Positions 24,338 to 33,012 of a DNA stretch of 64,000 bases are shown one piece after another. The notes under the pieces were generated by a model. That model had not been told where the DNA came from. It saw nothing but the letters and a program-made list of their open reading frames with translations, and searched no databases. Origin of the DNA: Synechococcus sp. CB0101 (GTDB lineage Bacteria; Cyanobacteriota; Cyanobacteriia; PCC-6307; Cyanobiaceae); assembly GCF_000179235.2 (NCBI RefSeq), contig NZ_CP039373.1:2204554-2268553 (forward strand), given 5' to 3'. The first letter of the stretch is position 1; each line of letters begins with the position of its first letter. Both the position numbers and the translations under genes were made by a program.

Positions 24338-25277
24338 GGCTCTCTCTGGGCATCATGCGTATCCATTCCACGAGCTGGCGGTGAACGGTCAGTGAGATCA
24401 GTTGTGCACCTGAACGCAGCACCCCGCTGAGCGCCAAGCCCCCCTTACTCGGCTACTTCTTAGGACCCTCGGCCTACCCACCGGGGGTTTTCTATTGCGA
24501 CACGATGTTCGGGAAGAGGAACCGTTGCGCGCCCACCACTGATCACCAATCGGCGTAACGTGAAATTGAGGGGAGGAGCGGTAACCACCCCGACACCTCT
24601 GCCTCCAACAGAGTCCGGCCAGGGATCACCCGAGCCGGTGCGCACAACGGAGGTGCGCTCGAAATGCGTCAAACACCAGCACAAACCTTGTCCTCGATGG
24701 CGCGGCGTGAGCGCCATCCCGTAGAGCTTGAGTCATATGCCACCCACAAACTCCCCACAGTCCAAACCTGGGCTGCATAACCCAGGCGGAGTGAACAACT
24801 GAGCAGGCCAAGCCTTGAGCATCTCTGCTCAGTGCCGTCACTCGGCCCTTCGATCCCTGCCGCGACACGGCAGGGAGACAACCACGGGGTCAAACCCATC
24901 GAGATCGTTGAACCACAGGTACCCGACCGGATGGCACCCCAACTGCCAAGGTGACCATCCGCAACCGGTGATAAGGCGCCCGCTACGGGGCGCCTTTTTG
25001 ATGGATGGCGCCAGCTGATCCGCAGCAGGGCCGGTCTCGGTGGAGAACAGAGCCTTGGATGGACGCAGCGACGCGATCGACGATGTCTGCCACTCATCAC
25101 CAGTTCATGCCGGAGTCAGACGCCGAGAACGAGACGACCTGGGAACCCGATGCGGAGCGCAAGCTCGATCACAAGCAAACCCATGCCGATCAGGCAGAAG
25201 AACCCGACCATGGGCGCCATGCGATCGATCGCTCTAGGCCTTCGAGCTTCGTGCGCAAGAACCGCTGATCGAGCAGA
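24338..25277. other. Intergenic stretch with hairpins
   Basis: A GC-rich hairpin with a T run lies at 24975-24999 (GGCGCCCGCTACGGGGCGCCTTTTT region). A weaker one near 24470 (CCCTCGG ... CCGGGGG-TTTT) may terminate the cyAbrB transcript. A possible 60-residue acidic frame starts at 25083 but has no support. Confidence 0.4.
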
Positions 25278-25589
25278 TCAGGCCGGAGCTGCATTCAGGA
25301 GTTGAGCGGCCTCATTCATGGCGTACTCCAGAACGGCATCGGGCAGGCGCGGCAAGAGGGTACTGATGGCGGCAGCCGTGCGATCAAGAAGATCGATGTG
25401 TGAGAGGTCTAGCGAGAGCAGTTGGGCCAGTCGAGCCTGCTCAAGGGTTGCAGCAATGAGCAGACGGATGCCGATGAGATCGGCCATCGATGCTGATGTA
25501 AGCATCCTTACGCCATGCCGCTCAGGCGCCTGTGCGCGCCGATTGAGACACATCAGATTGGAGCCCAGAACGCGGTAGTCCTGCAGCAT
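25278..25589 (-). CDS. Hypothetical protein
   Basis: 103 residues. The C-terminal ~70 (ADLIGIRLLIAATLEQARLA, QLLSLDLSHIDLLDRTAAAI) look like a compact helical domain. No family is recognised. An inner start at MLTSASMADLIG is plausible. Confidence 0.4.
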   Translation of the reverse strand: MLQDYRVLGSNLMCLNRRAQAPERHGVRMLTSASMADLIGIRLLIAATLEQARLAQLLSLDLSHIDLLDRTAAAISTLLPRLPDAVLEYAMNEAAQLLNAAPA

Positions 25590-25846
25590 GGCTCCCTCAC
25601 AGAGAGGCTTTATTCATGACATCTGCATTCCTTTGAAGCCGACCATTTCAAAGCACCTCTCCATTCAACCGGCCAAAAACCAGGCTCTAATCCCGATTCC
25701 ATGCCCCCCCCCGCCGTGCAGGAGCAACCATCGGGGGCCAAGACACCCCAAGAGCAGGCTTAGTGCTTTTGCGCTTTGGTGCAGAAACGCAAAGTGCAGA
25801 AGACAACAGCCCTTGGTAGCATCTCGCGCGAACCGAAAACGCGTTG

Positions 25847-26023
25847 ATGGGACGTGTCTCAATTACACTGAGAGACAAAGATCACCTGGCACTAAAGCTG
25901 CTTGCCTTGCAAAGGAATGCAAAGATCAGCGCTTTAGTGCAAGAAGCACTTGTTGAATACCTCAAACGAGAAGGGGGCTTTGACCTTTACATCAAAAGTC
26001 AACCCCCGGAGGATCCTGCATGA
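25847..26023 (+). CDS. Small ribbon-helix-helix-like protein (58 aa)
   Basis: MGRVSITLRDKDHLALKLLA, LQRNAKISALVQEALVEYLK. A short beta strand (RVSITL) and two helices give the CopG/Arc pattern. The stop overlaps the next start (ATGA at 26020), so the pair is translationally coupled. It could be an antitoxin or regulator pair. Confidence 0.55.
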   Translation: MGRVSITLRDKDHLALKLLALQRNAKISALVQEALVEYLKREGGFDLYIKSQPPEDPA

Positions 26024-26202
26024 CAAGCGAATCCCCCTCAGAACAGCCATACGAAATCGATCCAGAAAAGTTCCCCAAGCAACTCTCGATCGACTTACCA
26101 ACTGAAATAGCCGAGCATTTTCAGAAGCTTGCCCTGAAGACCGGCCGCTCCATCGACGAATTAATACTGGAGGCTCTAGACAAGGAGCTCGGCGAATATT
26201 GA
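26020..26202 (+). CDS. Second ribbon-helix-helix-like protein of the pair
   Basis: 60 residues: FPKQLSIDLPTEIAEHFQKL, ALKTGRSIDELILEALDKEL. Same strand-helix-helix pattern with the GRSIDELI helix start. Preceded by GGAGGATCCTGC, a good ribosome-binding site. No nuclease-type partner follows. Confidence 0.55.
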   Translation: MTSESPSEQPYEIDPEKFPKQLSIDLPTEIAEHFQKLALKTGRSIDELILEALDKELGEY

Positions 26203-26269
26203 CCGCAATCAACTCAAGGGCAATGACGGCGACTGCCACCATTGCCCCAAGGCAAGTCAGGATCCTGAT

Positions 26270-26440
26270 CTACTGATCAACGCCGCGCTCAAGGATATAA
26301 GCGGCAAGGTTGCTGAGCGAGCGGCCTTCTGAGCTGCTTCGCGCCAGAAGCTTTTCGAGTGTCGCATCGGGGATCGTGATCGTGATGCGCTTCGTGGATT
26401 TGACCTTTCGCTTTTCCTGCTTTAGATCGAAAGAGGTCAT
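26270..26440 (-). CDS. Ribbon-helix-helix protein, EGRSLSNLAA family (2)
   Basis: 56 residues from MTSFDLKQEKRKVKSTKRIT, then ITIPDATLEKLLARSSSEGR SLSNLAAYILERGVDQ. This is the clearest member of the family also seen at 13922 and 29902. It is an orphan, with no toxin next to it. Confidence 0.62.
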   Translation of the reverse strand: MTSFDLKQEKRKVKSTKRITITIPDATLEKLLARSSSEGRSLSNLAAYILERGVDQ

Positions 26441-26712
26441 GGTTGAGTAGCACTGCACCCCAAGTATCCAAAAGCGGTCAAGAGCTGACAACAGAGGCAA
26501 GAATGTTTACGTCAATATACGGTCATTCCGCTCGCGCTACGCAATAAGATGCACCTGCTTATCTGTTCTGTGCACAAGCCAACAAAGCCCGTAAACCACG
26601 TGCCACCTGCACCGTTTAAGTGCAGGCATTGTGGCCATCGTTCCTGATCAAGGCATGAGAAAACCGGCCGCCAGACCGGATTCGCTGGGGAGAGAACGAC
26701 ACCGGACTCGTT
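26441..26712. other. Intergenic, no gene seen
   Basis: Lower-GC than surroundings near 26500-26600, compatible with the promoter region of the minus-strand ribbon-helix-helix gene. No structured element is evident. Confidence 0.3.
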
Positions 26713-27090
26713 TCAGAGCTGGCGGCGATCCAGGGCATCCGCCAAGCGCGTCACCGCTGCAGCCAGTTGGGCCTGAGTGTCGGGTGGGGCAACGGCTTCT
26801 TCCTTGCGCCGCAGGGCTTCGATCGAGCGCACGATCAAAAACACCACAAATGAAATCACCAGGAAATTGATCGCTGCTACCAGCACCTCACCGGCTGGCC
26901 AGCTGGCAATGGCGTCAACGTTCGCCGCCTTGAGAACAGGTTGCAGCAATGAATCCATCACCAAAGTCACCACCGCATTCACCACCTTCCCGAAGGCCCC
27001 GCCGATCACCACGGCCACAGCCAGATCAACCACATTGCCGCGGTTGATGAAGGCTCGGAAGTCAGTCAGAAAGTTGCGTGTACGGCTCAT
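26713..27090 (-). CDS. mscL: Large-conductance mechanosensitive channel MscL
   Basis: 125 residues. The first helix reads FRAFINRGNVVDLAVAVVIG (conserved R-N-V-D-A-V-G), followed by GAFGKVVNAVVTLVMDSLLQ P. The second membrane segment is VLVAAINFLVISFVVFLIVR and the cytoplasmic helix SIEALRRKEE. Length and topology are normal for MscL, a homopentameric inner-membrane safety valve against osmotic downshock. It is unusual cargo for a mobile element. Confidence 0.93.
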   Translation of the reverse strand: MSRTRNFLTDFRAFINRGNVVDLAVAVVIGGAFGKVVNAVVTLVMDSLLQPVLKAANVDAIASWPAGEVLVAAINFLVISFVVFLIVRSIEALRRKEEAVAPPDTQAQLAAAVTRLADALDRRQL

Positions 27091-27261
27091 GGCGTGTCGT
27101 GTGGCTGCTTGGCCGGGAATCGGAGCTCATGATGCCGGCACGATCCGCTGGCGCTTGAGATCTGCAACCGGGTCTGCGGCTGGATGGATCTGCCTTGAGC
27201 AGCGCACAACCAAAAACCAACCAGGCCGCCGCAGGATGGAGACCCATCAGCCAAGGCTTCG

Positions 27262-27909
27262 ATGAGCGTGAGCGCCCGCTACGGGGAAGCCCTGCTCTGG
27301 GCTGAGCAGATCCACCGGGATCAGCGCCGCAAAGGCAAGGCCATCCCCTACATCTCCCACCTGATCAGCGTCAGCGCCCTGGTGTGGGAAGACGGCGGCA
27401 CGGAAGACCAGGCCATCGCCGCCCTGCTGCATGACGCCATCGAGGACGCCGGCCAGAGCCACGCGTCCATCGCCGAACGCTTTGGCAGCGCCGTGGCCGA
27501 CATGGTGCTTGATTGCACCGACACCAACGGCACACCTGTGGGCGGAGAGAAGGAGCCCTGGCTGCTGCGCAAGACCCGCTACATCGCCTCCCTGGAGCAC
27601 AAGCCCGAGGCGTCTCTCTTGGTGACGGCGGCCGACAAAGCCCATAACGCGGGAGACATTGTGCTCGATGCCCGCCGCGATCCCGGCATGTGGATCAAGT
27701 TCAACGCCGGGCTGGAGGGCTCGGCCTGGTATCTGCTGCGGATGCATCAACAGCTCAACCGCCGCCTATCGGGTAGTCGGTCGGTGGAACGCCTCGGTGA
27801 GGCGGTGAGTGAGGTGCTCGCCAGCGAGAGCTATCGGCGGCTCGTGCCCGATGGGCTCGCGCCGGCGGTGTGGGCAGCGGGGTACGCGGAGCGCCAGGCG
27901 GAGAGATGA
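27262..27909 (+). CDS. HD-domain phosphohydrolase (SpoT/MESH1-like)
   Basis: 215 residues. The HD motifs are in order: YISHLISVS (first His), AALLHDAIEDAG (HD) and VTAADKAHNAGDIVLDARRD (downstream D and N), matching the hydrolase half of RelA/SpoT enzymes or small alarmone hydrolases. There is no synthetase, TGS or ACT domain. Likely reaction: removal of pyrophosphate from (p)ppGpp or a related nucleotide. Substrate is inferred. Confidence 0.82.
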   Translation: MSVSARYGEALLWAEQIHRDQRRKGKAIPYISHLISVSALVWEDGGTEDQAIAALLHDAIEDAGQSHASIAERFGSAVADMVLDCTDTNGTPVGGEKEPWLLRKTRYIASLEHKPEASLLVTAADKAHNAGDIVLDARRDPGMWIKFNAGLEGSAWYLLRMHQQLNRRLSGSRSVERLGEAVSEVLASESYRRLVPDGLAPAVWAAGYAERQAER

Positions 27910-27919
27910 AGAGCGAGGT

Positions 27920-28123
27920 TCAGCGGCTCGCTTCAGCAGGTCCTTGAGGCTCCAGCTGCTCCTCCTGCCACGCGCGCTGCAGATCAATGCGCGTGATCCG
28001 GTAGCCCAGTCGCCGTGCCGCCAGGATCAGCTCCTTGCGGGAGCGGCAGTGCTTGAGAGCGCGTTGGAGCGCTGCATCAGCCTCCACATCGGCCACAAAA
28101 CGCTCCAGCTCTGACCAGCTCAT
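27920..28123 (-). CDS. Nif11-like leader family protein
   Basis: 67 residues from MSWSELERFVADVEADAALQ, RALKHCRSRKELILAARRLG, YRITRIDLQRAW. This matches the Nif11 domain (F---V--D--L---L------E-I-LA--LGY-IT--DL--AW). No GG site or core peptide follows, so it resembles stand-alone Nif11 proteins rather than RiPP precursors. Confidence 0.75.
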   Translation of the reverse strand: MSWSELERFVADVEADAALQRALKHCRSRKELILAARRLGYRITRIDLQRAWQEEQLEPQGPAEASR

Positions 28124-28268
28124 GGGATGGACCCCTGGGTCTCTCACCATGCCAAGGGCGTCTGGAGTGCGCCAGGTTCCGCAGATCACACTCCGCCAGA
28201 CCCTGCGTCAGCACAGAGAAAACCGGCCGGGATACCGGCCGGCGGGAGGCGGAGCCTCCCGAGGTGTC

Positions 28269-28484
28269 TCAGATCACGGAGACCGTGGTGCCCTTTTGAC
28301 CCTGGAAGTGCCGGGCCATGGCATGGGCATCTTCTGCAGGAATCAGGCGGAGCTTTTTGACGGGCTTCCCGCGGCGACCGATGGGGGTGGTGATGCGCTC
28401 ATGGCCATAGGCCTTGATGCCATCGGGATAGGTGTGCAGCACCAGGAAGCGGATCTCGCAGCAGGGAGCGGTGGGGCGTGCCAT
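28269..28484 (-). CDS. Hypothetical small protein
   Basis: 71 residues from MARPTAPCCEIRFLVLHTYP, DGIKAYGHERITTPIGRRGK PVKKLRLIPAEDAHAMARHF. Basic and strand-rich, without a recognised family. A GC-rich hairpin lies just downstream on its strand at 28220-28260. Confidence 0.5.
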   Translation of the reverse strand: MARPTAPCCEIRFLVLHTYPDGIKAYGHERITTPIGRRGKPVKKLRLIPAEDAHAMARHFQGQKGTTVSVI

Positions 28485-28952
28485 GGAAGGGGAAGGCGTG
28501 GAACACCCCGACCGAGGCCCGCTGTGGCGGAGGCGGCAAGGACCGCGCAGCGGCCCGGCCTGATCCTTGCCGCCTCTGACGCAGTGGGCACGCTGGGAGG
28601 GTCCACGCCGCTTCCATGGCACGCGCCGCCGCGGCTGTGGGGTGAGCCGATTGCTGGTGCGGACCAGAAGGGAGAGCCTCAAGGCCTATGGCCAGGAGTG
28701 GATCACCGAGATGGCGAGCAGTCCGCCAGATGCACCCCACCGGCTCAAGTCGCACCACCAGAAGCGCCGCGCCGGGCACCTCCAGGATCGCCCCTGGTCA
28801 AGGGCTGACGCGCGGCGAGCTGACTGGTTGCTGTGGCGCGATCGCCCCGGCGGGGCCGGTGCTCACCGCGCATCAGCGGAAGGACTCGCCCCTTGACTGG
28901 CGGAGCGGTCCTGAAGGCGTCCCGTCGCTGCGCCGGAAGGCGTCAGTTCGTC

Positions 28953-29228
28953 ATGGTCAGCCATGCCGTTGGTTTTGGTCCTGAGGATCCTGTTGGGTTG
29001 GTGGAGTCCTGCTATCGGGCCGTGGAATGGCTGCTTGCCACCCACACCGCCAAAGGGCTCTTGATCCCCAGGCCCTGGATCGATCATCCCTATGGAGAGG
29101 AAGAGATCGCCTTGCTGGAGGAGGAGCTGCTGCCTGCGATGGCGGTGTTTCTCGCAAGGGTGGAGGCGATTGATCGAGCGATTGAGGCCGATCAAGAGCT
29201 GGAGTTCCAGGCTCATCAGGCCCGCTGA
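28953..29228 (+). CDS. Hypothetical protein
   Basis: 91 residues from MVSHAVGFGPEDPVGLVESC, YRAVEWLLATHTAKGLLIPR PWIDHPYGEEEIALLEEELL. The C-terminal half is a strongly acidic helix. No family recognised. Confidence 0.5.
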   Translation: MVSHAVGFGPEDPVGLVESCYRAVEWLLATHTAKGLLIPRPWIDHPYGEEEIALLEEELLPAMAVFLARVEAIDRAIEADQELEFQAHQAR

Positions 29229-29424
29229 GGGCCAGGCCGGCAGTGCCGGCCTTTTCTGCTGCTCCCGTTGGGCAGGTCATGGGATGCGCAATTCGCAGGT
29301 GTCGCCTGCAGAGCGGTCAGCCACCACCTCCAACCGATCGGGGCATCCATCCAGCCATCCCCTCATCAGGGAATAGCGCAAGCCGGGCTGATGCGCGAGA
29401 GTCGAGTCTGCATGCAGCACCGTG

Positions 29425-29625
29425 ATGCACGCCTACTACCCGCTTCTGTGGCTCTTGCAGGCATTTGGCCTGTTCATTGCCTTCACGGTGCAGGGCGCGA
29501 TGTGGAAAGGCGCCGAGGACCACGGGAAACGCGGCTGGTTCGTAGCGCTGATCTGGGCTGTTGGGAGCACGGTGCTGCTCAATGCCATGCATAATCTGCA
29601 TGACGGCTTGTTCCCGCACGCATGA
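29425..29625 (+). CDS. Small two-helix membrane protein
   Basis: 66 residues. Helix one is YYPLLWLLQAFGLFIAFTVQ and helix two WFVALIWAVGSTVLLNAMHN, with a short charged loop (WKGAEDHGKRG). Function unknown. Confidence 0.5.
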   Translation: MHAYYPLLWLLQAFGLFIAFTVQGAMWKGAEDHGKRGWFVALIWAVGSTVLLNAMHNLHDGLFPHA

Positions 29626-29901
29626 AGGCGTGCAGCCACAGCAGAGCGCAGCTCTTAGAGCCCTCATGCAACAAAAAGCAATCGATCAGATGCAGCAGAT
29701 CTACTGCAGATGGGAAATATGCAAAATCTGTATAGGCATCTGAAGAAACCAGGCGAGACCTCGACTATTCGCAAAATGCATGGGCAACTAGTGGTGCATG
29801 TGGATACAAGGCTCCACCGAGACAACATTTACCCCCCCCATTTGTGGGCATGACTGAGCTAGGCGCTGTTTAATAATTTCTTCGCAATTCATCTAACTGA
29901 G
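29626..29901. other. Intergenic, AT-rich, no gene seen
   Basis: Contains a run of eight C (about 29831-29838) and AT-rich sequence before the gene at 29902, likely its promoter region. Confidence 0.3.
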
Positions 29902-30114
29902 ATGTCCGAGGCACGTCTCCGCTTACTTCGTAACCAGGCATCCCCGTCGCTCGGGATCGCCAGTCGCAAGCCCCAGCGGCTCACGATCACCCTTCCCTGG
30001 TCGACGTATCAGGCACTGATTGAGACCAGTTCGGAGCAAGGGCGCTCCCTCTCCAACACCGCGGCCTATTGGCTTGAACGCCAAGCGGATGCCATGAGGC
30101 AGCAGGGGGCTTGA
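29902..30114 (+). CDS. Ribbon-helix-helix protein, EGRSLSNLAA family (3)
   Basis: 70 residues. PQRLTITLPWSTYQALIETS, SEQGRSLSNTAAYWLERQAD. Third paralogue, with the N-terminal basic extension longer than in the other two. It lies near, but not in operon with, the convergent DUF433/DUF5615 pair. Confidence 0.6.
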   Translation: MSEARLRLLRNQASPSLGIASRKPQRLTITLPWSTYQALIETSSEQGRSLSNTAAYWLERQADAMRQQGA

Positions 30115-30175
30115 TCGTCCCGCTGTTGGTCAGGCCGGATATTTCCGGCCTTGTCTGCTGTTTCCATAGGGAAGC

Positions 30176-30496
30176 TCAGGGGATGCGGAGTTCGCAGTAG
30201 TCGCCTGCGCTCAGATCAGCCACCACCTCCACCACCTGATCGGCGGCAGCTCTGATCCGCGGCCAGCTGGTGGTTGAGAGCACAAGAATCGCGATGGTGC
30301 GCTCCTGAAGGTTCTGCTGATAGCGCAGGTTGGTGTCAGTGGTAATCAGCAGTTCAAAGCCTTGCTGCTCAGCCAGGCGGATCAGATCGCCATTGGTCAC
30401 GGTGGACCAGCCCTGCTCATAGGCCGTGCTCACCACATGGGCCGTGAGGGATCGCCGCAGGGGGGCAGGTGTTCCCTGGTCAAACAGGATGCGCAC
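30176..30496 (-). CDS. DUF5615-like PIN toxin (second pair)
   Basis: 106 residues from a GTG that overlaps the upstream stop (TAGTG). It reads VRILFDQGTPAPLRRSLTAH, then NGDLIRLAEQQGFELLITTD TNLRYQQNL. The acidic residues FDQ and TTDTN fit the PIN-like active-site pattern. The upstream DUF433 gene makes a standard toxin-antitoxin operon. An ATG at 30712 would give a longer, less likely frame. Confidence 0.8.
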   Translation of the reverse strand: MRILFDQGTPAPLRRSLTAHVVSTAYEQGWSTVTNGDLIRLAEQQGFELLITTDTNLRYQQNLQERTIAILVLSTTSWPRIRAAADQVVEVVADLSAGDYCELRIP

Positions 30497-30735
30497 TACG
30501 CCAGGGCTACAGCTGTGCTTCTGGCGGCGTGCTCGAGCACCAGCCGTGCCTGCTCGATCGTCACCCCAGGGAAGATCTCCACGAACTCCGTGAGGGAAAC
30601 GCCGTCCTCGAGGTTCTGAAACAGTGCCGCCACCGGGATGCGCGTGCCGCGGAACACCCAGGCGCCGCTCACGCGCTGGGGGTCCCGTTCCACGGCGGAG
30701 CAGTCCGCCCAATCCAGCTGGCTGGTTGTCGACAT
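30496..30735 (-). CDS. DUF433 antitoxin-like protein (second pair)
   Basis: 79 residues: VERDPQRVSGAWVFRGTRIP, VAALFQNLEDGVSLTEFVEI FPGVTIEQARLVLEHAA. It matches DUF433. It is diverged from the copy at 2708-2938, so the two pairs are not recent duplicates. Confidence 0.82.
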   Translation of the reverse strand: MSTTSQLDWADCSAVERDPQRVSGAWVFRGTRIPVAALFQNLEDGVSLTEFVEIFPGVTIEQARLVLEHAARSTAVALA

Positions 30736-30782
30736 GGCGGCTGCCTCAAAGGGCCAAAGAGATCGTAGGCAGGTTGCCGGAA

Positions 30783-31649
30783 TCAGGCGGTAGCGGTTTC
30801 AGCCAGGAATCCCTCGATCCATCGCTTGTGCCGGCTAGTGGTGATCAGCCCCGCCAGGGATGGCTGGGTATCGGGCACCTGGAAGGCAGTGCGAAAGCCC
30901 TTGGAGAAGGCCTCGAGCCGAGCAGGGGCGAGGGCCTTGATCCGCTCTTGCAGCCCAGTGATCGCCGAAGGCTGAAGGGGAACATCAGCCATCTCAGCCG
31001 ATGGGCTTTTAGTTGCAGCTGCCACCGGCTTGCCATCGCTCACCTGCCGTTGCTGCTTGTCGTAGAGCGCCAGGCCAAAGGGATTGCCAAAGGTCATCAA
31101 CGCCCGTTTGGTGGCATCGGTCTCCGCTTCCTTCAGCGCCGATTCATGGGCCAGGCCCTTGTCGGCATCAATGCCATGGCCGGCGCCTGAGCCCTCGCGG
31201 ATCAGGGTGCGATTGCCGGCGGTCACCGTGATGCGCACCCGGGCCGTGTAGGTCACACCCCAACCGTTTTTGCGATCACGCCCAATCGGGCGTTCGTGTT
31301 CCGCCACGCAACGGCTGATCAGGGTGCAGCGCTCCCAGCCGTCAAACCCAAAGATGCGGTTGGCCTCTGCAATCACCTGCCACCCCTCGAGGTAGCTCAC
31401 CCGGCTGCGCCCCTGCTCCCGCTGCCGCACATGGGCCCGATCCAACGGTGCCGAAAGCAACGCCACCTGCCTCTCACTAAAGCCGGGGCCAGGGGCCCCC
31501 TCGCTATGGGCGGTTGCAGAGGCGGGCGATGGTTGAGCAGCGTCTTGGCTGAGGGTTTCGCGCAGCAGCTGGAGCGTTGTGGGTGGCCGGCTGGTGGCGT
31601 TGCGGCGAATTGGAGCGGAGTGGGTAGTGGCTGTGGATGTGATGGCCAT
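30783..31649 (-). CDS. Rad52/22-family single-strand annealing protein
   Basis: 288 residues. The Rad52 core spans about residues 55-190: FSERQVALLSAPLDRAHVRQ, VSYLEGWQVIAEANRIFGFD GWE, ARVRITV, GSGAGHGI and AHESALKEAETDATKRALMT FGNPFGLALYD. Such proteins anneal complementary ssDNA in phage and plasmid recombination. The N-terminus is disordered and the C-terminus helical. It is the last gene of a three-gene minus-strand set with Gp157-like and SLOG proteins. Confidence 0.9.
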   Translation of the reverse strand: MAITSTATTHSAPIRRNATSRPPTTLQLLRETLSQDAAQPSPASATAHSEGAPGPGFSERQVALLSAPLDRAHVRQREQGRSRVSYLEGWQVIAEANRIFGFDGWERCTLISRCVAEHERPIGRDRKNGWGVTYTARVRITVTAGNRTLIREGSGAGHGIDADKGLAHESALKEAETDATKRALMTFGNPFGLALYDKQQRQVSDGKPVAAATKSPSAEMADVPLQPSAITGLQERIKALAPARLEAFSKGFRTAFQVPDTQPSLAGLITTSRHKRWIEGFLAETATA

Positions 31650-31733
31650 GGCGATGAAGTGGTGTGTGTGGAGTGGAAAAAAGGGAGTGGGGCCCGCACC
31701 TGCAAAACCCCATTACGAGGCCCCCTGTGGGGG

Positions 31734-32387
31734 CTAGGTGATGGACCAGTGGCGACGTTTGATGAGGCGTGCGCCGGGGACGGCGGTTGCGGAGAGGGAG
31801 AAGGCGAGGTGGGCGGCTTCTGGTTTGGGGAGGCCTGAGATGGCGGATGAGATGACGGAGCGGATGCGGGCCTTGATGGAGGTTTTGTTGGGGGTGGTGG
31901 TGGTTTGGGTGGTGAGGAGATCTGGGGGGAGGAGATCGGGGTCATCGATCTCGATGGCTTCTGTGGTGCGGGAGGTGAGGCGGTGATCGAGGAGGTTGTG
32001 GGCGGTGGCGGATGGATCGAGGCGGGAGAGGAGATGGATGAGGGTGGATTCGAGGGCGTCAGCGCGGTTGTCTTCTCGTTTGGCGAGGGCTGAGAAGCGC
32101 TTGGATTGGCCGGAGTGGTAGCTGGCTTCTGCGCGGAGGCGTTCGATCACCCAACAGGTGGCATCGGCTTTGCGGAGAAAGGCCTCGCGTTTGTTGTCTT
32201 CCAGGGCGAGGGATTCCTCGAGATCAGCAATGGCGAGGGCGCGCTCGTCGTCGTCCTCGGTATCGAGGCGTTCAGAGAGGCGAGCAATCCAAGAGGTTTC
32301 GGCCTGGAGATCGGTGCCGAGCTCCCAGAGGGTGGGGAGCTGGAGGGTATCGGCGGGAGGTGTGGTGACGGGAATGGCGACAGACAT
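31734..32387 (-). CDS. Siphovirus Gp157-like protein
   Basis: 217 residues from MSVAIPVTTPPADTLQLPTL. The long helical middle, including LADLEESLALEDNKREAFLR-like sequence and HSGQSKRFSALAKREDNRAD, followed by a Ser/Thr-rich strand part, is the Gp157 pattern (coiled coil plus a C-terminal domain). Gp157 proteins occur near phage recombination genes and have been linked to phage resistance; the activity is unclear. It lies 84 bp upstream of the Rad52 gene. Confidence 0.75.
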   Translation of the reverse strand: MSVAIPVTTPPADTLQLPTLWELGTDLQAETSWIARLSERLDTEDDDERALAIADLEESLALEDNKREAFLRKADATCWVIERLRAEASYHSGQSKRFSALAKREDNRADALESTLIHLLSRLDPSATAHNLLDHRLTSRTTEAIEIDDPDLLPPDLLTTQTTTTPNKTSIKARIRSVISSAISGLPKPEAAHLAFSLSATAVPGARLIKRRHWSIT

Positions 32388-32425
32388 GGCTGGGGTGTGA
32401 GGAATGGGGGAAGAAGGGATGAGGC

Positions 32426-32914
32426 CTATGCCGCCTGAGGGATTTGGATCACCTCGATGGGAATGGCCGAGCGGCGGCTGAGGCGCTTTGCCTGATCGAG
32501 CAGGGAGGTGGTCCCACGGGAACCGGGGAAGCCGATCACCAGAAGGCCAGCCCCCAGGGGGAGAGCGGAGGCCAGATCCAATGAGCGCTCGAGCATCTGG
32601 CGATTGCGGATCGGGCCTGCGGCGCGGCCGTGCTCGCTCCAGGCCGCAGGGCAAGCGATCTGCGGCCAGCCCAGCTGATCGGCGGCGGCGGCAATGGCTT
32701 GATCCGCCCCTCGGGCAGCGCCATGGAGCAGGGCCTGCACCAGGCGACCACGGGTGGCGCGCAGGAGATGGGTGGCAATCAGCTCGGAGGGCCAGGCGAG
32801 ATCACGGCCACCACCAGCCACAACCACGAGCTGGCCGCTGCCTGGCAGAACGATTGAGGCAAACAGAGAAGGATCAGGCGGCGCCAATGCGGCGGCCTGG
32901 GCAAGCGAAAGCAT
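32426..32914 (-). CDS. SLOG/DUF2493-like nucleotide-binding protein
   Basis: 162 residues. VVVAGGGRDLAWPSELIATH, LLHGAARGADQAIAAAADQL GW, then GPIRNRQMLE and LLVIGFPGSRGTTSLLDQAK fit the YspA/cpYpsA-related SLOG family, which binds nucleotides or NAD-derived ligands. It is first in the operon with Gp157 and Rad52. Role in DNA maintenance or defence is inferred from neighbours. Confidence 0.78.
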   Translation of the reverse strand: MLSLAQAAALAPPDPSLFASIVLPGSGQLVVVAGGGRDLAWPSELIATHLLRATRGRLVQALLHGAARGADQAIAAAADQLGWPQIACPAAWSEHGRAAGPIRNRQMLERSLDLASALPLGAGLLVIGFPGSRGTTSLLDQAKRLSRRSAIPIEVIQIPQAA

Positions 32915-32990
32915 GGGAAGGAAATGAGCGTAGAAGGATTTCTTTCAAGGGCTCCAGCAACAGCGGAGACCATCCCTTGATCACCTTCTT

Positions 32991-33012
32991 ATTGTACCAG
33001 TACGGGCGTACT
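32991..33012 (-). promoter_or_regulatory. -10 box with overlapping LexA-like site
   Basis: On the minus strand AGTACGCCCGTACT is followed closely by TACAAT, a good -10 hexamer about 75 bp before the SLOG gene. The dyad AGTAC-N4-GTACT fits the published cyanobacterial LexA consensus RGTACNNNDGTWCB at 14 of 14 positions when read on the minus strand, and at 13 on the plus strand. It would place the recombination operon under SOS control. Confidence 0.6.
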
